NCBI RefSeq assembly: GCF_027744825.2
Contig: NC_071335.1
Coordinates: 14,822,501 to 14,886,500 of the forward strand
Length of the DNA stretch: 64,000 nucleotides
Origin: Synchiropus splendidus
Lineage: Eukaryota > Chordata > Actinopteri > Syngnathiformes > Callionymidae
Direction of reading: 5' to 3'
Notes under the pieces: model-generated
Seen by the model: only the letters and a program-made list of their open reading frames with translations
What the model was told of the DNA's origin: nothing
Database searches by the model: none
Made by a program: the position numbers and the translations under genes
Part shown: piece by piece, positions 12,827 through 26,100 of the stretch
How the letters are laid out: each line of letters starts with the position of its first letter
How positions within the stretch are numbered: position 1 is the first letter of the stretch

Positions 12827-13984
12827 TTCAGGCAGAAACATACATAATAATCCTTTATTGCTCATAACAGCGTCTTCTGGTTCTTCTCAAGTGAAGCTGA
12901 CACCAACCTTTAATCTCAACTATTCATGTTTGATTATCCACCAGTTTTCACGTGAAGCAAAACCTATTCTTGTGGTGTTCCATTCTTGATTAATAAAGCT
13001 TCAAAATTGTGTGCACACATTTCCATATACACATACACACCTGTTCAGTATTCTCCTCATTGTACAAAGTATATTTTTATAGCAATAGTAGTACTAGTGT
13101 ATACACGGTAAGTTCTGTTTTTATGGCTAAAGGTCTCAGGTTTTGGCTATTCTTTGAACTGATATGGACATTCATCAGTGGAACTATATGGAGGAAAACC
13201 CTGCAAACCTGAATGCGTATCTAATATGTCTTACCGTTATTACTCTTATTACCGATAATATTTGTCAGAATATCAACATGAAAGTGAAAACACACTTAAA
13301 CTCGAGAGTTATTGCCTTCATATTTTTGCAGGACAAAGACAAAGTGGATTTATTGTACATATTCACACGAGACAGACTGCATGCAAGATGTGAGGATTTC
13401 CCAGATCCATAATCTAATCTACACACTTAAAGCAAGTCGGGATTGGAAAGCGAGAGGCGAAACAACACTTGGGACAGGTGACATGTAACACGGCAACGAA
13501 ACATCATTTCCGACTAGGTCAAACACATATGAGTTGCTTAAGGAGAACACAACGGAAGTCTCGGACGTTCTTTTTAAAATATGGCTTATCAAGTTATGTT
13601 GACTTTTAGGAGACACACAATACCATAGATTTAATCGTTGACTTGCCCTTCTTCAGGCTTATTTTATGTATTTATATACAAACTGGAGTGAGTTTTTGTC
13701 TTGGATGCAAGGAAAGCTCTTCAGTTGTCACAGGGAAGAATGTCAGGAGGCGTGGCCTCCTCTTCTCTTCTGTGGTGGAAAACAGCTAATGTGATATTAC
13801 CAGCCCAGTCAGCCAAGCTCAGTCAACCAGGCTTCAGTACAAACTGCTGGATCTGCTCTTTAAATGTTATGATCTTTAATATAAATACCAGCATTACCTA
13901 TTTCAAACCCCCTGACGGAAGCCATCTTTGTGAATGAAGCCTACTGACCTAGCCAGTGATGTCAGCATTAGTTAATGGACTAAG

Positions 13985-14176
13985 CTACTTCTTGAGCATG
14001 TCTTGCAGTGGCCCTGGCAGGTACTTCATCACTGTGTCCATGATGCTTTCCTCCTCCTCTTCGTCACCGCAGCCGGCCGGTACCGCCTTCTTGGGTCGGG
14101 TCAAGCTGCCGGCGGCGGGCTCTTCAGCGGCAGCGGCGGCTTCTGCTTCAGCCTCTTCTCGCTTTTTCAAGCCGTA
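13985..14176 (-). CDS. cplx1/cplx2: Complexin coding exon 3 (last)
   Basis: From Y71 ([12 protein letters not shown]) to DMLKK and TAG at 13985-13987. The CCAG acceptor lies at 14177-14180 on the minus strand. It has an alanine-rich run ([11 protein letters not shown]) before the conserved [20 protein letters not shown]. Confidence 0.94.
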   Translation of the reverse strand, partial: YGLKKREEAEAEAAAAAEEPAAGSLTRPKKAVPAGCGDEEEEESIMDTVMKYLPGPLQDMLKK

Positions 14177-17100
14177 CTGGTGAGAGGGGAACGGTTACAG
14201 TTACACTTGTGTTTCTGACTCACTGTTCGGAAACATTGTTGCCAAGACTCACGATTGATTCGTACACAGTGGAACATATTGAGAAATAAATCTCTGGTTC
14301 TCAACTCATCAGGCTTTTGGTTACAATAATAGCCCCCAACATCATATGCCCTGAAATTATATTTTAATAAAACAAATGCCCAGGAAAGGGCCTCCAACAA
14401 ACTCAAAGCAGCTTTGCGACCCACTTTTGGGTCCCGACCCACCAGTTGAGAATCTGCTTTAGTGGTTGCACTGTAGCTCACAGGTTCAAGACTGGCTTGA
14501 TGCAACCCTAGGTTTGGTAAGCACAGGCCTGGGTTAAGTGTGGCCCCGTGACTGTATTTTTCAGCCCTCAAGACTTCATTGAATATTATTTTTGTGTATT
14601 TATTCACTGTTAAAAACACTTTACAGCCATGTTTTCGTATGTTAGATTTCTTTCTCTTTCTACATTTCTTTATTTGTTATTGTTATTCAATTGTCATCTC
14701 TGCATTTTTTGATTCTTGTTCAATATATTAAGGTTTAAAATAAAAGTTCCATTCTTTATAACTCATTGTCTCCCGTTAAAAATAATAATTCCTTTTTTTA
14801 TTGTTTTTTTATTTTATTATCTATTTTTAAGTTTTACTCTTATTGACTGTACATAAAATGATGTAAATTATTAAAAAAATAATTTCATATGTATGTTGTT
14901 CATTTACTACTGTAATAATAATAATAATAATACACAAAAATAAGGAGACACTTTTCCCCTGTGGGCAGGGCGAGTATATAATGTGACACCTCCTGAAACT
15001 GTTTAAGTTTCTGAGGTTAACTTAAATATCAAATTTGTCCATCAATTCAATCTTTTTCCATTGGATTAGATTTAACTAAGGACTTGGGGGACAAAGATCC
15101 GTCGGAATGCAGCGCGTCAGTAATCTTCCCGCACGACGTCTCATAAGATTAGCAGGACTATCATCCCCGTCTGTTTAATGTGATACAAATCCGACAGTCA
15201 GAGGCCTGCGTCTGTACTCATAGAACTGAAGTTACATTCAGGTAACTAATATTTCTTTTGCCTCTTATTCATTACATGTTTTGGGACTTAAAACATAGTG
15301 CAGTTGCACATGAAGTAACGTTATGTTTGAGGTGGTGACAGCAGTGGATAGACACCTCTAACTTGTGGTTGTGTCAGTGAGATTTCGTACCCTACATTCG
15401 CGACCTCACAAGTCTCACAGAATGGTCTAAGAAGGCCTGGGCTTCATGATGTCTGTGGGGAGCTCAGTCTGGCCTGTGCAGATACTGAGAACTGCAACGC
15501 AACTGGATGGTTCTAAGGGGAGATTTGTGTTGATCACAGTACAATAGGAAGTTAAGAATAGTCCCCTTTCATCTTGTTAGACCTGATGATGTATTGTGCT
15601 TCATCCTCACTGAGTGTCGGGTTTGTGATTGAATATGAGGACCACTTATCCTCCTTCAGTTTCAGACCTCACCCTCACTCTGGCTGCTCCTCGCCTTTCG
15701 GTGACAAGATTTACCACTTTGATTTGAAAATGTTTACAGAAGAGACACCGTTTCTTTCTGTATCTCCACTGCATTTAGATGTTTAAATTCACAAACACTT
15801 GACACCATGTCAATCCAGCGTTGGGTGACGATACCTTATCTCTGATGCCTTGCCTCATGCTTTCCCTCTCAGCCTCCATCTTGGCGTACTTGGCCTTCCT
15901 CTCTTCCTCCTGCTGCCTCAGCGCCTCCTGCCTCTCCTCCTCCTTCTTGGCTGCGTCTGGATCCTCCTCCTTCTCCTCCCCTCCAAGCATCTTGCCCACA
16001 TCTGGAGGACCTCCTGCGAAGGTACACATGTACGTTAAGCAACACACAATCCCTCTCATGAGACAATGCCACCAATTTTACTTTTCACTTTTCAAGAAGG
16101 CTTTTACAACCAGTGTTTCCAGTAATGCATTACTCTCATATCACAACCGTTGCTATTATAGCCATTGTCAGGAAGCGAAATATTACCATTCGCTTTCTAC
16201 AACTGCGTCTTTGGGCATGACATCATGTGCGGGACACGCCAGTCAACGTGCGGGCAGCTCACGTGTCAAGCTGCTGGCTACACAGCAGTAAATAACAGAG
16301 GCGTGAGGAGAGAGAGGCACATTTCTAGCTGAAAACACAGCCACTACTTTGAATTAGTGTCTGCCGCCGATATAGAAGGTATTAACCTTGCAGGTACCAC
16401 CAACGCGCAGAAATCACCGGTTAAAGAGAGCGAAATAAAGTAGCCTCGCAAATGTGTGGAAAGTGCGAACTCAAAAAGCTATGTACCAGTTTTATTTTTA
16501 ATCCTCTTGATAGGCCAAATTAAACGACACTTACGATTGATTTTTAGACTTTTATAGATTATTTTTTCTTTGGTGCAGGAAGAAACAGTATTGATGTGAA
16601 GTACTGATGTAGCATTTTCTCGCGAAAGTCATACTATGGCTCGTCTGAGTGTAGAGGCAAGTAACAGCAGCCACTGAAGTGCAACTACTGCCTCCAGGTG
16701 GCCAACAAGAGTTTGGCTAGGACTTTGTTTTGTTCATACTTGTACTCTTGCTTTTTGTGTGTGGTTTTCACTCTAATGGGTTAGAGTGTGTCAAAGTAAA
16801 ACATTGACTGTATATTCATATAAGTGAGATTGTGCTAATAAAAAGACCCCAAACATGGAAAAACACTGGACCCCCAAGAACTCCAACCTGAAAACTGACA
16901 TAAAAGATGCCAAATGTAACTTGACAAGTTGACAACTTAGGTCCTTTTAAATTCAAGTAATCAGTAAAGTTACTAAGTTACTTTTTGAGTCGCCGGATTA
17001 CTTTTTCAAAGTAACTGTGGCACCACTGTTTACAACCAATGGGAAATGTTTTTCATGGCTCCATCCGTAAGTCAAAAAGCAGCCCTAAGATAGATGGTAC

Positions 17101-20100
17101 TAAATTGTCTATGGGTCTGAAAGGGAGCTGTGCATTTTGTCTCACACAAGGTCCCTGAATAGTTGGGAAAAGTAGAGCAGAAAGACCCTAGTTTGCGACG
17201 TATACGATGATTTATTAGTTCCATAGTGGGCGAAAAATGCGTGGCATGTGTGCGGAAGCTGGGAGCGGAAGGGAACGCTAAACATGGCTGTTGTTACGCG
17301 GTAAAATAAATATATTGGGAGAAGAAGCAGGAGGAGTTGAAAGTAACAGAAGGTCCCAGTTTGAGGGATTAAACAGCAGTGTGGAGTGAGAGAAGGAGGG
17401 CAGTTAACAGAGTGAATGACAGGAATAAATAGCTTCATTGTGAAGGAAAGACAGGCAGTGATAAGGAAAATGAAATTAATAGGAAGGGGGAGAAAGAAGG
17501 TTGTGGGATTAGAGACAGACAAGGGGGCGACACAGGAAGGAATGAAGGGAAGCGAACGGGACAGAAAGACAGATTGCTCTTTCAGTCGGAGGCTCATCTG
17601 GTATTGTTGCTGATTTGACTCATCAGCATAATAAAAAACAGAAATGCCGCAAGCGACGGAGATAAAAGACAGGAGAGACGATGAAGATGAAGCGGGAAGA
17701 GATGACAGGAGAAAAGCAAGCAAAAGCGTCTGCAAAATCAGAAGTCTATTTAAAGAATGAAAAGCTTTTCAGCTAACCAACCTAATCCTGTTTAAATATG
17801 TAGGACGAGTGTTTGAAGCTCAGTTCAGTTGGATGTTGGTCCTCTTCAGAGGGATGAGAGCATCGCTTAAGACCTATCCATCTATCTGGAGCCATTCGCA
17901 GCTGATATTTGGAGCAGAGTAATAAGGCAGTATGAATGACGGCATAAATAAAGTGAAAGTATAAGACGATAAATTGTCACTCTTGAGGGATATCTGTACG
18001 CTAATGACAGTTTGATGACCATTAAGCCGTGTGGAGTCTCTTCTCCTCTGCCTTAGATGTGATTTGATCCCTTGTTACGTCTGCATATTCGCACTTAGCC
18101 ATTACGGCCCGTCAGAGTTCACGCAGTCACGGCAGTTCCTCTGCCAAAACGTGGACAGATGTGCTCCAGCTTGCTTTTTTTGTACAACTGTGTTGGATTC
18201 TGCCTTTTATATTACGAAGTTGAAAAAGTTACAGAGATGTCACTACACATTGACTTCCACAAGGGGGCTCAGTTGACAGCACTTCATGAAGACGTAGGAC
18301 ACAAAAAACCAAGAATGTATCAGCTCAAGACAAAACATAGACGTTCCCTCACTGGGACTTCAAAATGTGACTCGGCTGTGAACTCAAGTCTTAGACCAGT
18401 GATTCTTAACCATCGCCCATGGTTGGACCGCCAGCGCCCCCTAGAGGGCTGCTTAAAGTTTTTTGTTTAACACCTCTGGGCGGTGAGGGCTGTTAGATGT
18501 TTTAATACACTTACCACATATGGTGGAAGTAGTATGTCATTGAACTGACTTGACAGCTGCAATTTTGTGATGCTATGAAGAAGTGAAGAAGTGAAAAAAA
18601 AATGACAAAGAAAGTGATGGTGCCCCCAACAGTAAAAACTGTTCACCTGTTGGAGCAGTTTTTTTCATTAATGAGTATATTTTATGGCGATATTTTCATT
18701 TCCACTTTACTTATCTTCTTTTGAGTTAATTTGTAGAAAACTTTTTTTTAGATTTATACGTTTCATCATATTTATTTTATTCAGAATTGTATTCATGGCG
18801 TCCAGTTTTTTCTATTTTCTCAACAGTTTGCATCAAGGTTATTTTTTTTTCTTTTTTTCTTTTCTGCTGGTTGGAATTTTCAATGACAAATGTCTTTGCG
18901 CTCACATGGTTTCATGTCATTTTACAAGGTTTTGGTTTGTTTACATGTGTAGTTATTGAACACAAATGAAATGAGTAATTCTGAAATCACAAATCACTGC
19001 TCAGACTAATGAATCAGTTCTATTCCTTGAATGGGCCCCAGACCCATTTGTTCTGTGGTCCCTAGACCACCAGTGATGTCAGTGACATGAAATGTCATCA
19101 ACGTCCCAAAACGGCGTTGAATGAATGGTTTAATGCATTTTGTCAGCACCCGGAAAGTTGATATATTTTAGGGACTTTATCGTGTTTATAAAGTTACGTT
19201 TTATGAGTTATTTTTCAGCCAGTTCTGAACGGAGCATCGCGAGTGAGCAGCAGCGATTCAAGCCATGAATCACGGTTCCTTCATAACTTTGTTAAATCAC
19301 GATGGCGCTCTACAACACCAGTGTTTCATTGCCCATTCAACAATGATTCTTAAAAAAACAAGATTAAAATATATAAAAACCTTTTGTATTATTGGTGTAT
19401 TCAATAAAACATTGCGATGCTTGATGACGCATATGGCGCCTCTACATTTTCAGTATAATATTTCCATTTTGATAAATAAATACCAGGGTATGTTTTAGTT
19501 GTGGAGTTGCATGAAGGTTTCCGGCCACTTTTCCCCCTTCAATTGAATTTCCCCACTGTGGGACTAACACAGGCCTAATCTGTGTGTCTAATCTGAGAGA
19601 TTACATGGCCTGAGAAAATAACGAGTTCAATACAGAACTAAGCATTACCTAGTTACTGCGGTGGTTGAATATGAAGACATAAAACTGGCATCCAAATGTT
19701 GGCAAAAGACCACAGCTATGCCTTTGAAGATGTGCAATGCGAGAGTCAAATAAATAGTCAAATAACTTGGCAAACCAAAAATCTCTGCTCTGCACCAATG
19801 TAGCATCACAGCTAATGGTTAGCATAGAACAGGTGGATGCTGCTCTAACAACTTTCCTCTGTATGTTTTTACGCCTTGAAATAATGGCTCTGGTTGATTA
19901 ATATCACGGTACATCAGCATACTTGAACCATTGCAATACAGTGGTACCTCGGTTCTCGACCACAATCCGTTCCAGACGGCTGGTCGAGAAGCGAATTGTT
20001 TGAAATCTGAATCCATGTTTCCCATTACAATGAATGGAAAAAGAAACAATGCGTTCCAAGCCTTAAAATAGTCTTTTGTAGGAGTGAATGTAGAGTGTCT

Positions 20101-23100
20101 GCTGCAGGTGCGCTGTTCCTCTATGTGTGTGGCCGCTGCATGTGGGAGGGGTTGCCGAGTGAGTGACGTCTCTCCAGAAGTGAAGAGGTGCCCGGTGCGT
20201 GTCCAGCTCTGAATGTGCGCTTCTGTGCAGTTTGGCTGTGACAAAGTCATAAACCAAGTAACTTAGCTCTGTCCCAGACTCGCCTCATCCCTGTCCCAGC
20301 TCCAGCCCACAACAGGACATCAAACCCTGGAGTGAGCGCTCCAGCCTCGGAGGTGTGGAGAGCGAGCACCTCCCCTGTGACACTCTACCAGGCTCCAGTG
20401 TGGAGACAGGAAAGGTTTTACACCTCAATATGAAGAAAAAACAGTCAGTAAATGTAGCTAACGGGACACGTCTGCATACAGAGGCTGCGTTATACACAAT
20501 AACAGAGCGCATCGTGGGTCAGCTGATCGGTCCGAGCACGTTATGTTTTTTCTGGCATTTTTCAGGGGTGTTCGAGTTCTGGATTTATATTCGAAATCGG
20601 AAGCAAAAAAATCTCAATTTTTGTTCGAACTCCGATTTGTTCAAAGTCCGAGACGTTCGAAAACCGAGGCACCACTGTATATCGTGAATGTATCGTATTG
20701 CCACTCCTACATCGCTATCAACACGACCAGCTTTCTGCCAAGTTAATCAGTTATTACAATCATATTCCACTCGGCAGAATTTATTTTTGTGTAGCAGAAT
20801 TCCAGCGACTACCTAGTAACAAAGAGCGTGAAGAATCTTTTCTCTGTTCGATGACTCAGCTATAGAAGTGTGTGAAATACTGTTTGCTCAGAGGCCAGTA
20901 TTTAGGCGGTTCAACACCCCTCAGGTTGTTTTTAAAACGATGTCAGATTTAAATATTAGTATAGTTTTTATGAAAGCGAAGGAAAGCAGAGCAGAGAGTG
21001 CCATCTAGAGGGCTCTGACAATGAGGCTGCAGACTGATGGAGCGTCCCCAGCCCAGTCCTGCCAGCCTCTCCTGGGTGTTCCACGTCTTTCAGCCGCGAG
21101 GACTGGCTCCTCAAAGTTATTAGCGCTCTCAAACTGCACTTAGAGAGCAGCTGTCCGTGCAAACATATGGGTTTGAATAATTGCTGACTTCCATTTCCAA
21201 GTCTTTCAAGCATGAGTTATATTTGGTTGAGCAATGACTCATCGGATGAGACTGGCTCATTATCATATGTGTATGTGATGTGGAGGTGTATGATTTATTA
21301 ATGCACCCTGTGCAATGATGGTCACATTAGCATCTGGGCACAGCGCTGAAGCTAGCAGCCTGTGTCCCACTCAACATCTGCTCTGTTTCTTCTTCAATGC
21401 TGAAATTTGGTTTGTCCAATGAAAAAAATAGTGGTGGAGCTTTAGGGAACTTGTTTTTTATTTCTTTGTGTGAAATAACCTGACTGATCTTTCATGCAGT
21501 ATTTTTAGTGAAGATATTGTTCTCGGTTCAATTCAGATTCAAATAATACCTTCTGAGTTTTCACATGAATTGCTATTGAAGTCACATCACTTCTGAGACA
21601 CGGGGAAGGGTTAACAATATTTTCTCAATACTCGTCCTGACATTTAATCTAGCCAAGCTTTCACTCCTCTAAGTCTTTCTTAAGTCCCGACAGAAAGTCG
21701 ATTGACCTCTGCTGACTCTCTGGAGCTGTGAACTTTTCACTGCATCAGATAGGGCCCAGACTCTTTTCCCCACACAACTTTCAAGGCTAAATCCCTCCAA
21801 GAGCGCAGTTCTTTGGGAAATCAGATTAATAAAAAGCAGAGGACTTTTGGGAACTACTTTTAGAAATGATCTAAAATTCATGTCTCTGGGAAAGTCTCAG
21901 ACGGCGGCGCGATGTAACAGTGCGTGTGCGACTAGGTAGCAGGGGTTCTGTTGCGACGTAGATGATTTTTGTACGCCAACCTTTCAACAACAAACCCTTC
22001 ATTTGAGCCGCGTGAGTCTCACAGACCTTTAGCATTGCAGCTGACGTCTCTGAAGAGACTTTCACTCACGCTTCCTGTAGCGCCTCCCATAAATTGGATT
22101 GGCTTGATGGGAACTTACAATCGAGCTGCCACCACAACAGCTCGATGTGGCTGAGACAGAACACTAACTGCTTCTTCCCTGATAGTTGGACGTGTCCTTT
22201 GGTTTCAAAGAGCTGTCCACTCGCTGTATCATGGCGAGAGCATCACATTACCTGCACCATCTTCCATTTTCTACTCTTAAATGTGATCTGTTCACTTTTG
22301 TCTTGGGGCCATCTGTTTTTTTTTTCTTCAGTGTTGCTCCATAAATAGAGGGTTTCAGCCTAAAGACAGTCATGAATGTAGTTTGAGTGCAATGAGTACT
22401 GCGATCGCCAAGGTTACCTGCGAGGAGTCGATGTTAGTGACCCTTTCGACCAATCAGTGGATGGATTTCTGATTTCCAATCGCAACGGAGTGCTCCTTAA
22501 TCTGATTATTGCTACTTCGAGACAGATCTCTCTAGGGCTACGCCGTTCCCGTTTCACAATGAGCACTTACTTAAAAAGACTTCACCTTCCTGAACAAATG
22601 TGAAGCGCACTGTGTTTCCATGCTGTTCATACTGGTTGAATATTCACACAAACAGACAATAGACAAATGATAATTCGCTTTTTTACTGCCTGACAATGTC
22701 TTTGTCAACAAGAGGCATGCGAGCAAAAGCGGCCACAATTATTTCCATCTCGCTTTTATTCTGCGAAGCGGCGACAATGACAAGCTTTTAAAACAGCCTT
22801 CAAAGCTTGATATTTGGGCATCATTTCATATGATGACTAAAAACAGACTCTTTGGCAACAATGAGATCTGCTGCTGTCACAGCCTACTGAGAGGGGAACA
22901 CAGAGCAAAGTGTGAGAGATATTCACTCATGGTTAGCAGTGCTGAGTCTCATGGTTAACTCACTGTGTGCACAAATGGGACGCTCTAAATTGGCTTTAAT
23001 AAAGATGACTATTTATCCTGCATAGTGTAGAACCACTGAGGTCCACTCAGTCCTGATCTTCTTTCAGGCTAATGTTAGCAGGACTTAATCGGTAATGGTT

Positions 23101-26100
23101 TCTTTTTAAGAGGTCTTTATCAAGCAGGAAGCAGATTCAAGTTTTTAAGAACCGTAAATCCCAGACCACAAACTGCATGGCAATATTAGCCACACCCACT
23201 GAATTTAAGAAGGAAAATGGGTCTTGTTCATACATAAGATGCACCGTAGTCTGCACTGTAGAAAGGTCAGTGGTGCGCCCGGCTTAAAAAGTTCTGGTTC
23301 ACTTTACCTACAGATTACTTCTAAACTAATTTTGAAAACGGGGTCCAGCATGGAGACTGACTCATGAAATAAACTGGGCAATGTTCTGAACTTGAATGCT
23401 GTTTTCACCCGTGTGTCCGAAGTTCCGACACCACAGTCGGTCTCAGCTGCTGCTTCCTGTCTCCGGTCCTCCAGGAGACCGGCTCTGTTGGCGGAGCCGT
23501 GGACATGCGGGTAGAAATAGCGCATTTTGAGCGCTGTGATTTCATTGGTTTGGTGTGACAAGTCTCAATAGTTTGGCAGCATGACGCTCTTTAGCCTGCA
23601 AAAAGCCACATATTAGCAGCAGCAGGATTGAGATCGCAAGAAAAAAGTAGCGGCTCATAGTCCAGACGTTACAGTAACTTAATTTTAGATGTTTATATCA
23701 TTTTCAAGATTCTTGAAAAGTTTTTTTTTCTTTTATGTATAAAATAGTCATCAACATTTTGATACAATTTATGTTTATGTTTTCTCATACGACACGTCCC
23801 ATACTCCCGTGCAACAGCTCACTAAATGCCGGTTTAATGTCTGAGAAAAGCGATCTCACCTACATGTCTTATTAGTTCCACCATTGACAAGAGACAAATT
23901 CAGGACCACTATTATCCAAACAATTGCCTTGATTGAAAAAATGTTACCATAAGCGTGCAATGAAATAACAAGAGGCAATAAAATGTTCACGGTCCAATAA
24001 GTGAAACAGCATTTCTCCTGGGTGTTCAGTCTCCAATCTTCCCCCAGATATTATTCAGGCTCACATGGTGGTTACAAACCATGACAGTGCAGAAGGGTCA
24101 TTAATATGATAATGCAGCCTACAATGATTCAACAGAGACTTCTTTTTTTTTTTTGCCGGCACTCTGAAGCTGGAGGGCCGTTGCATTTGACTGAGCCCTG
24201 TTAGTTTGGAGAAGCCCAACTTTGTCAAGCTGGGAAGTGCTGAGCTGGCGCCAAGGCACTCAGTGACCAGAAGCACTGCGCATGCCAAACTGTGCTGATG
24301 GACCCAGCTTCAAGTTGAGAGGCAGCGTTTATGTGCACCTGAGAAGTGGCTTTGAACGTATCATTAATTCATGATCTGCAATTTCAACGACTTTTAAGAT
24401 ACTTAAAGTATGAAACCAATATAAATCATCATATGCTTTGTTCCTAGAGTATTATTAACTTGGTTATTTACCTTATTTGTACTAATAATCGTATTCAGTA
24501 TTGTATTGTGTATGGTTTGCTTTTATTTTTGTTGTACGCACCAAACTTATCTGGTTTATACAAAAATTCATTCCATATCAAGCTCATGTCATATTAGATA
24601 GTTATATTAGAATTAGTTCCCAAGTTCCTTGTATCAAAATAAAATGCCCCTTGTGTTGTGATTGGTCAGGTTATGAACTAAATAAAATGAATTTATTTTC
24701 TTATTTAATTGCCTCTCAGTGCATCAGATGCAGAATTCTGACTTTAAAGTCTGACTTTATTCTCAGAATTTTGACATTATTCTCTGATTTCTGATGTTAA
24801 ACAGCAGTCTGAGGATTCCCACCCCACAATTCATTGCTCGACGTCACAAAGTGAGAATAATGAGATTAAAGTCAGAATTCTGAGAAAAAAAAAGTCAGAA
24901 CTCTCACTTTAAAGTCAGAAATCTGAGGAAAAAAAAAAGTCAGAATTCTGAGATTAAAGTCAGAATCCTGCCAATTACTTTTTTTTTCTTCACTGACCCT
25001 AATCCTCTGCCATATATTTTGCAAGATTTCTTTCATGTTATATTGTTTATTTTGAGTGACCAGAAACATTGTTAAATTCAATTCTACTTCGGAGTAATAT
25101 TTATTTAATATTTTATTGAACATTTCAGTTTAACTATCACAAGCTGGGGAAGGAAAACAAACTGATAGGAACCCAAAAAAATTCAAATAACAATGAATGA
25201 AAAATTAAAAAAAAAAAATTCTGTTGTTAGCGACATCTGCTATAGGTGGTCCTTTCCTCGCTCCCTGCACTGCTTTCGTTTTTATTTGGGGGCCAAATAA
25301 CAAGTGACTTTTACATAAAATAGAGCCTGTAATTCTATTTTATTGTGTGCTTTTTATGACGCAAGTCGCTGGGACAGGAAAGGAAATCAGAGGAAATTGT
25401 ATTTGTAATCAATATCTTTTTCATACATTATGTACTCTGGAACAACTTTCAGTGTGAACTGAAGATTACACTACTTTTCACTTGTGCCCAAAGGTGTATC
25501 ATCTTTGAGTTGGATATAAGCATCTCCACTCAGCTCTGTCATTCCATGAGTCAAATGTAATTATATCTGCATTATGTCAGAGAGAAGAAAAGGAGCTTTC
25601 AAGGAAGCAGCAGTGCAGGATCGTGCACAGCGTCTCCCAGTGAGAGCAGCAGCTGGGAGCCTTTGTCCTCCTGTTCTCCAACACTCCAAAACACCTTGTG
25701 CGATAAAAATATTCTCTTTCATGATGGAGACACTTTGTTGTGTCGCATTCTATATAGGCACGGCGCCTGGAAGTACACTTGAGAATGGCTCCCAGATCCC
25801 CTCCCTGCAGTTGCATTTTGACATCAATAGAGCAGTATAACACACTGCAAGTAGACGATGAACACGGATGGAGTTTGCACATCAATTCAAGTGTTTCATT
25901 CTGTCGAACAAAGATAAAAGTGAGAATCTGATTTAACTTTAGGATTTAAAAATTTAAATCAAATTGTTTGGGTCAGCAGACGTGAATTCACTCACCGTAA
26001 CCATGGCGACAGTTTTGGCTAGCCATGGCCTCAGCTTAGCTTTGTGAATGTGTTCTAAACTTCATAACTTTGGCTTTATTTGACTACAACTTTCATGGCT

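Noticed and set aside
17142..17735. 197-codon frame on the minus strand
   Set aside because: It lies opposite a purine-rich block, which removes stop codons. The translation is a Leu/Ser/Pro-rich mix with no domain and no splice logic.
18398..19075. Possible hAT element starting CCAGTGATTCTTAACC
   Set aside because: The supposed right end (near ACCACCAGTGATGT) does not match the left end well enough as an inverted repeat.
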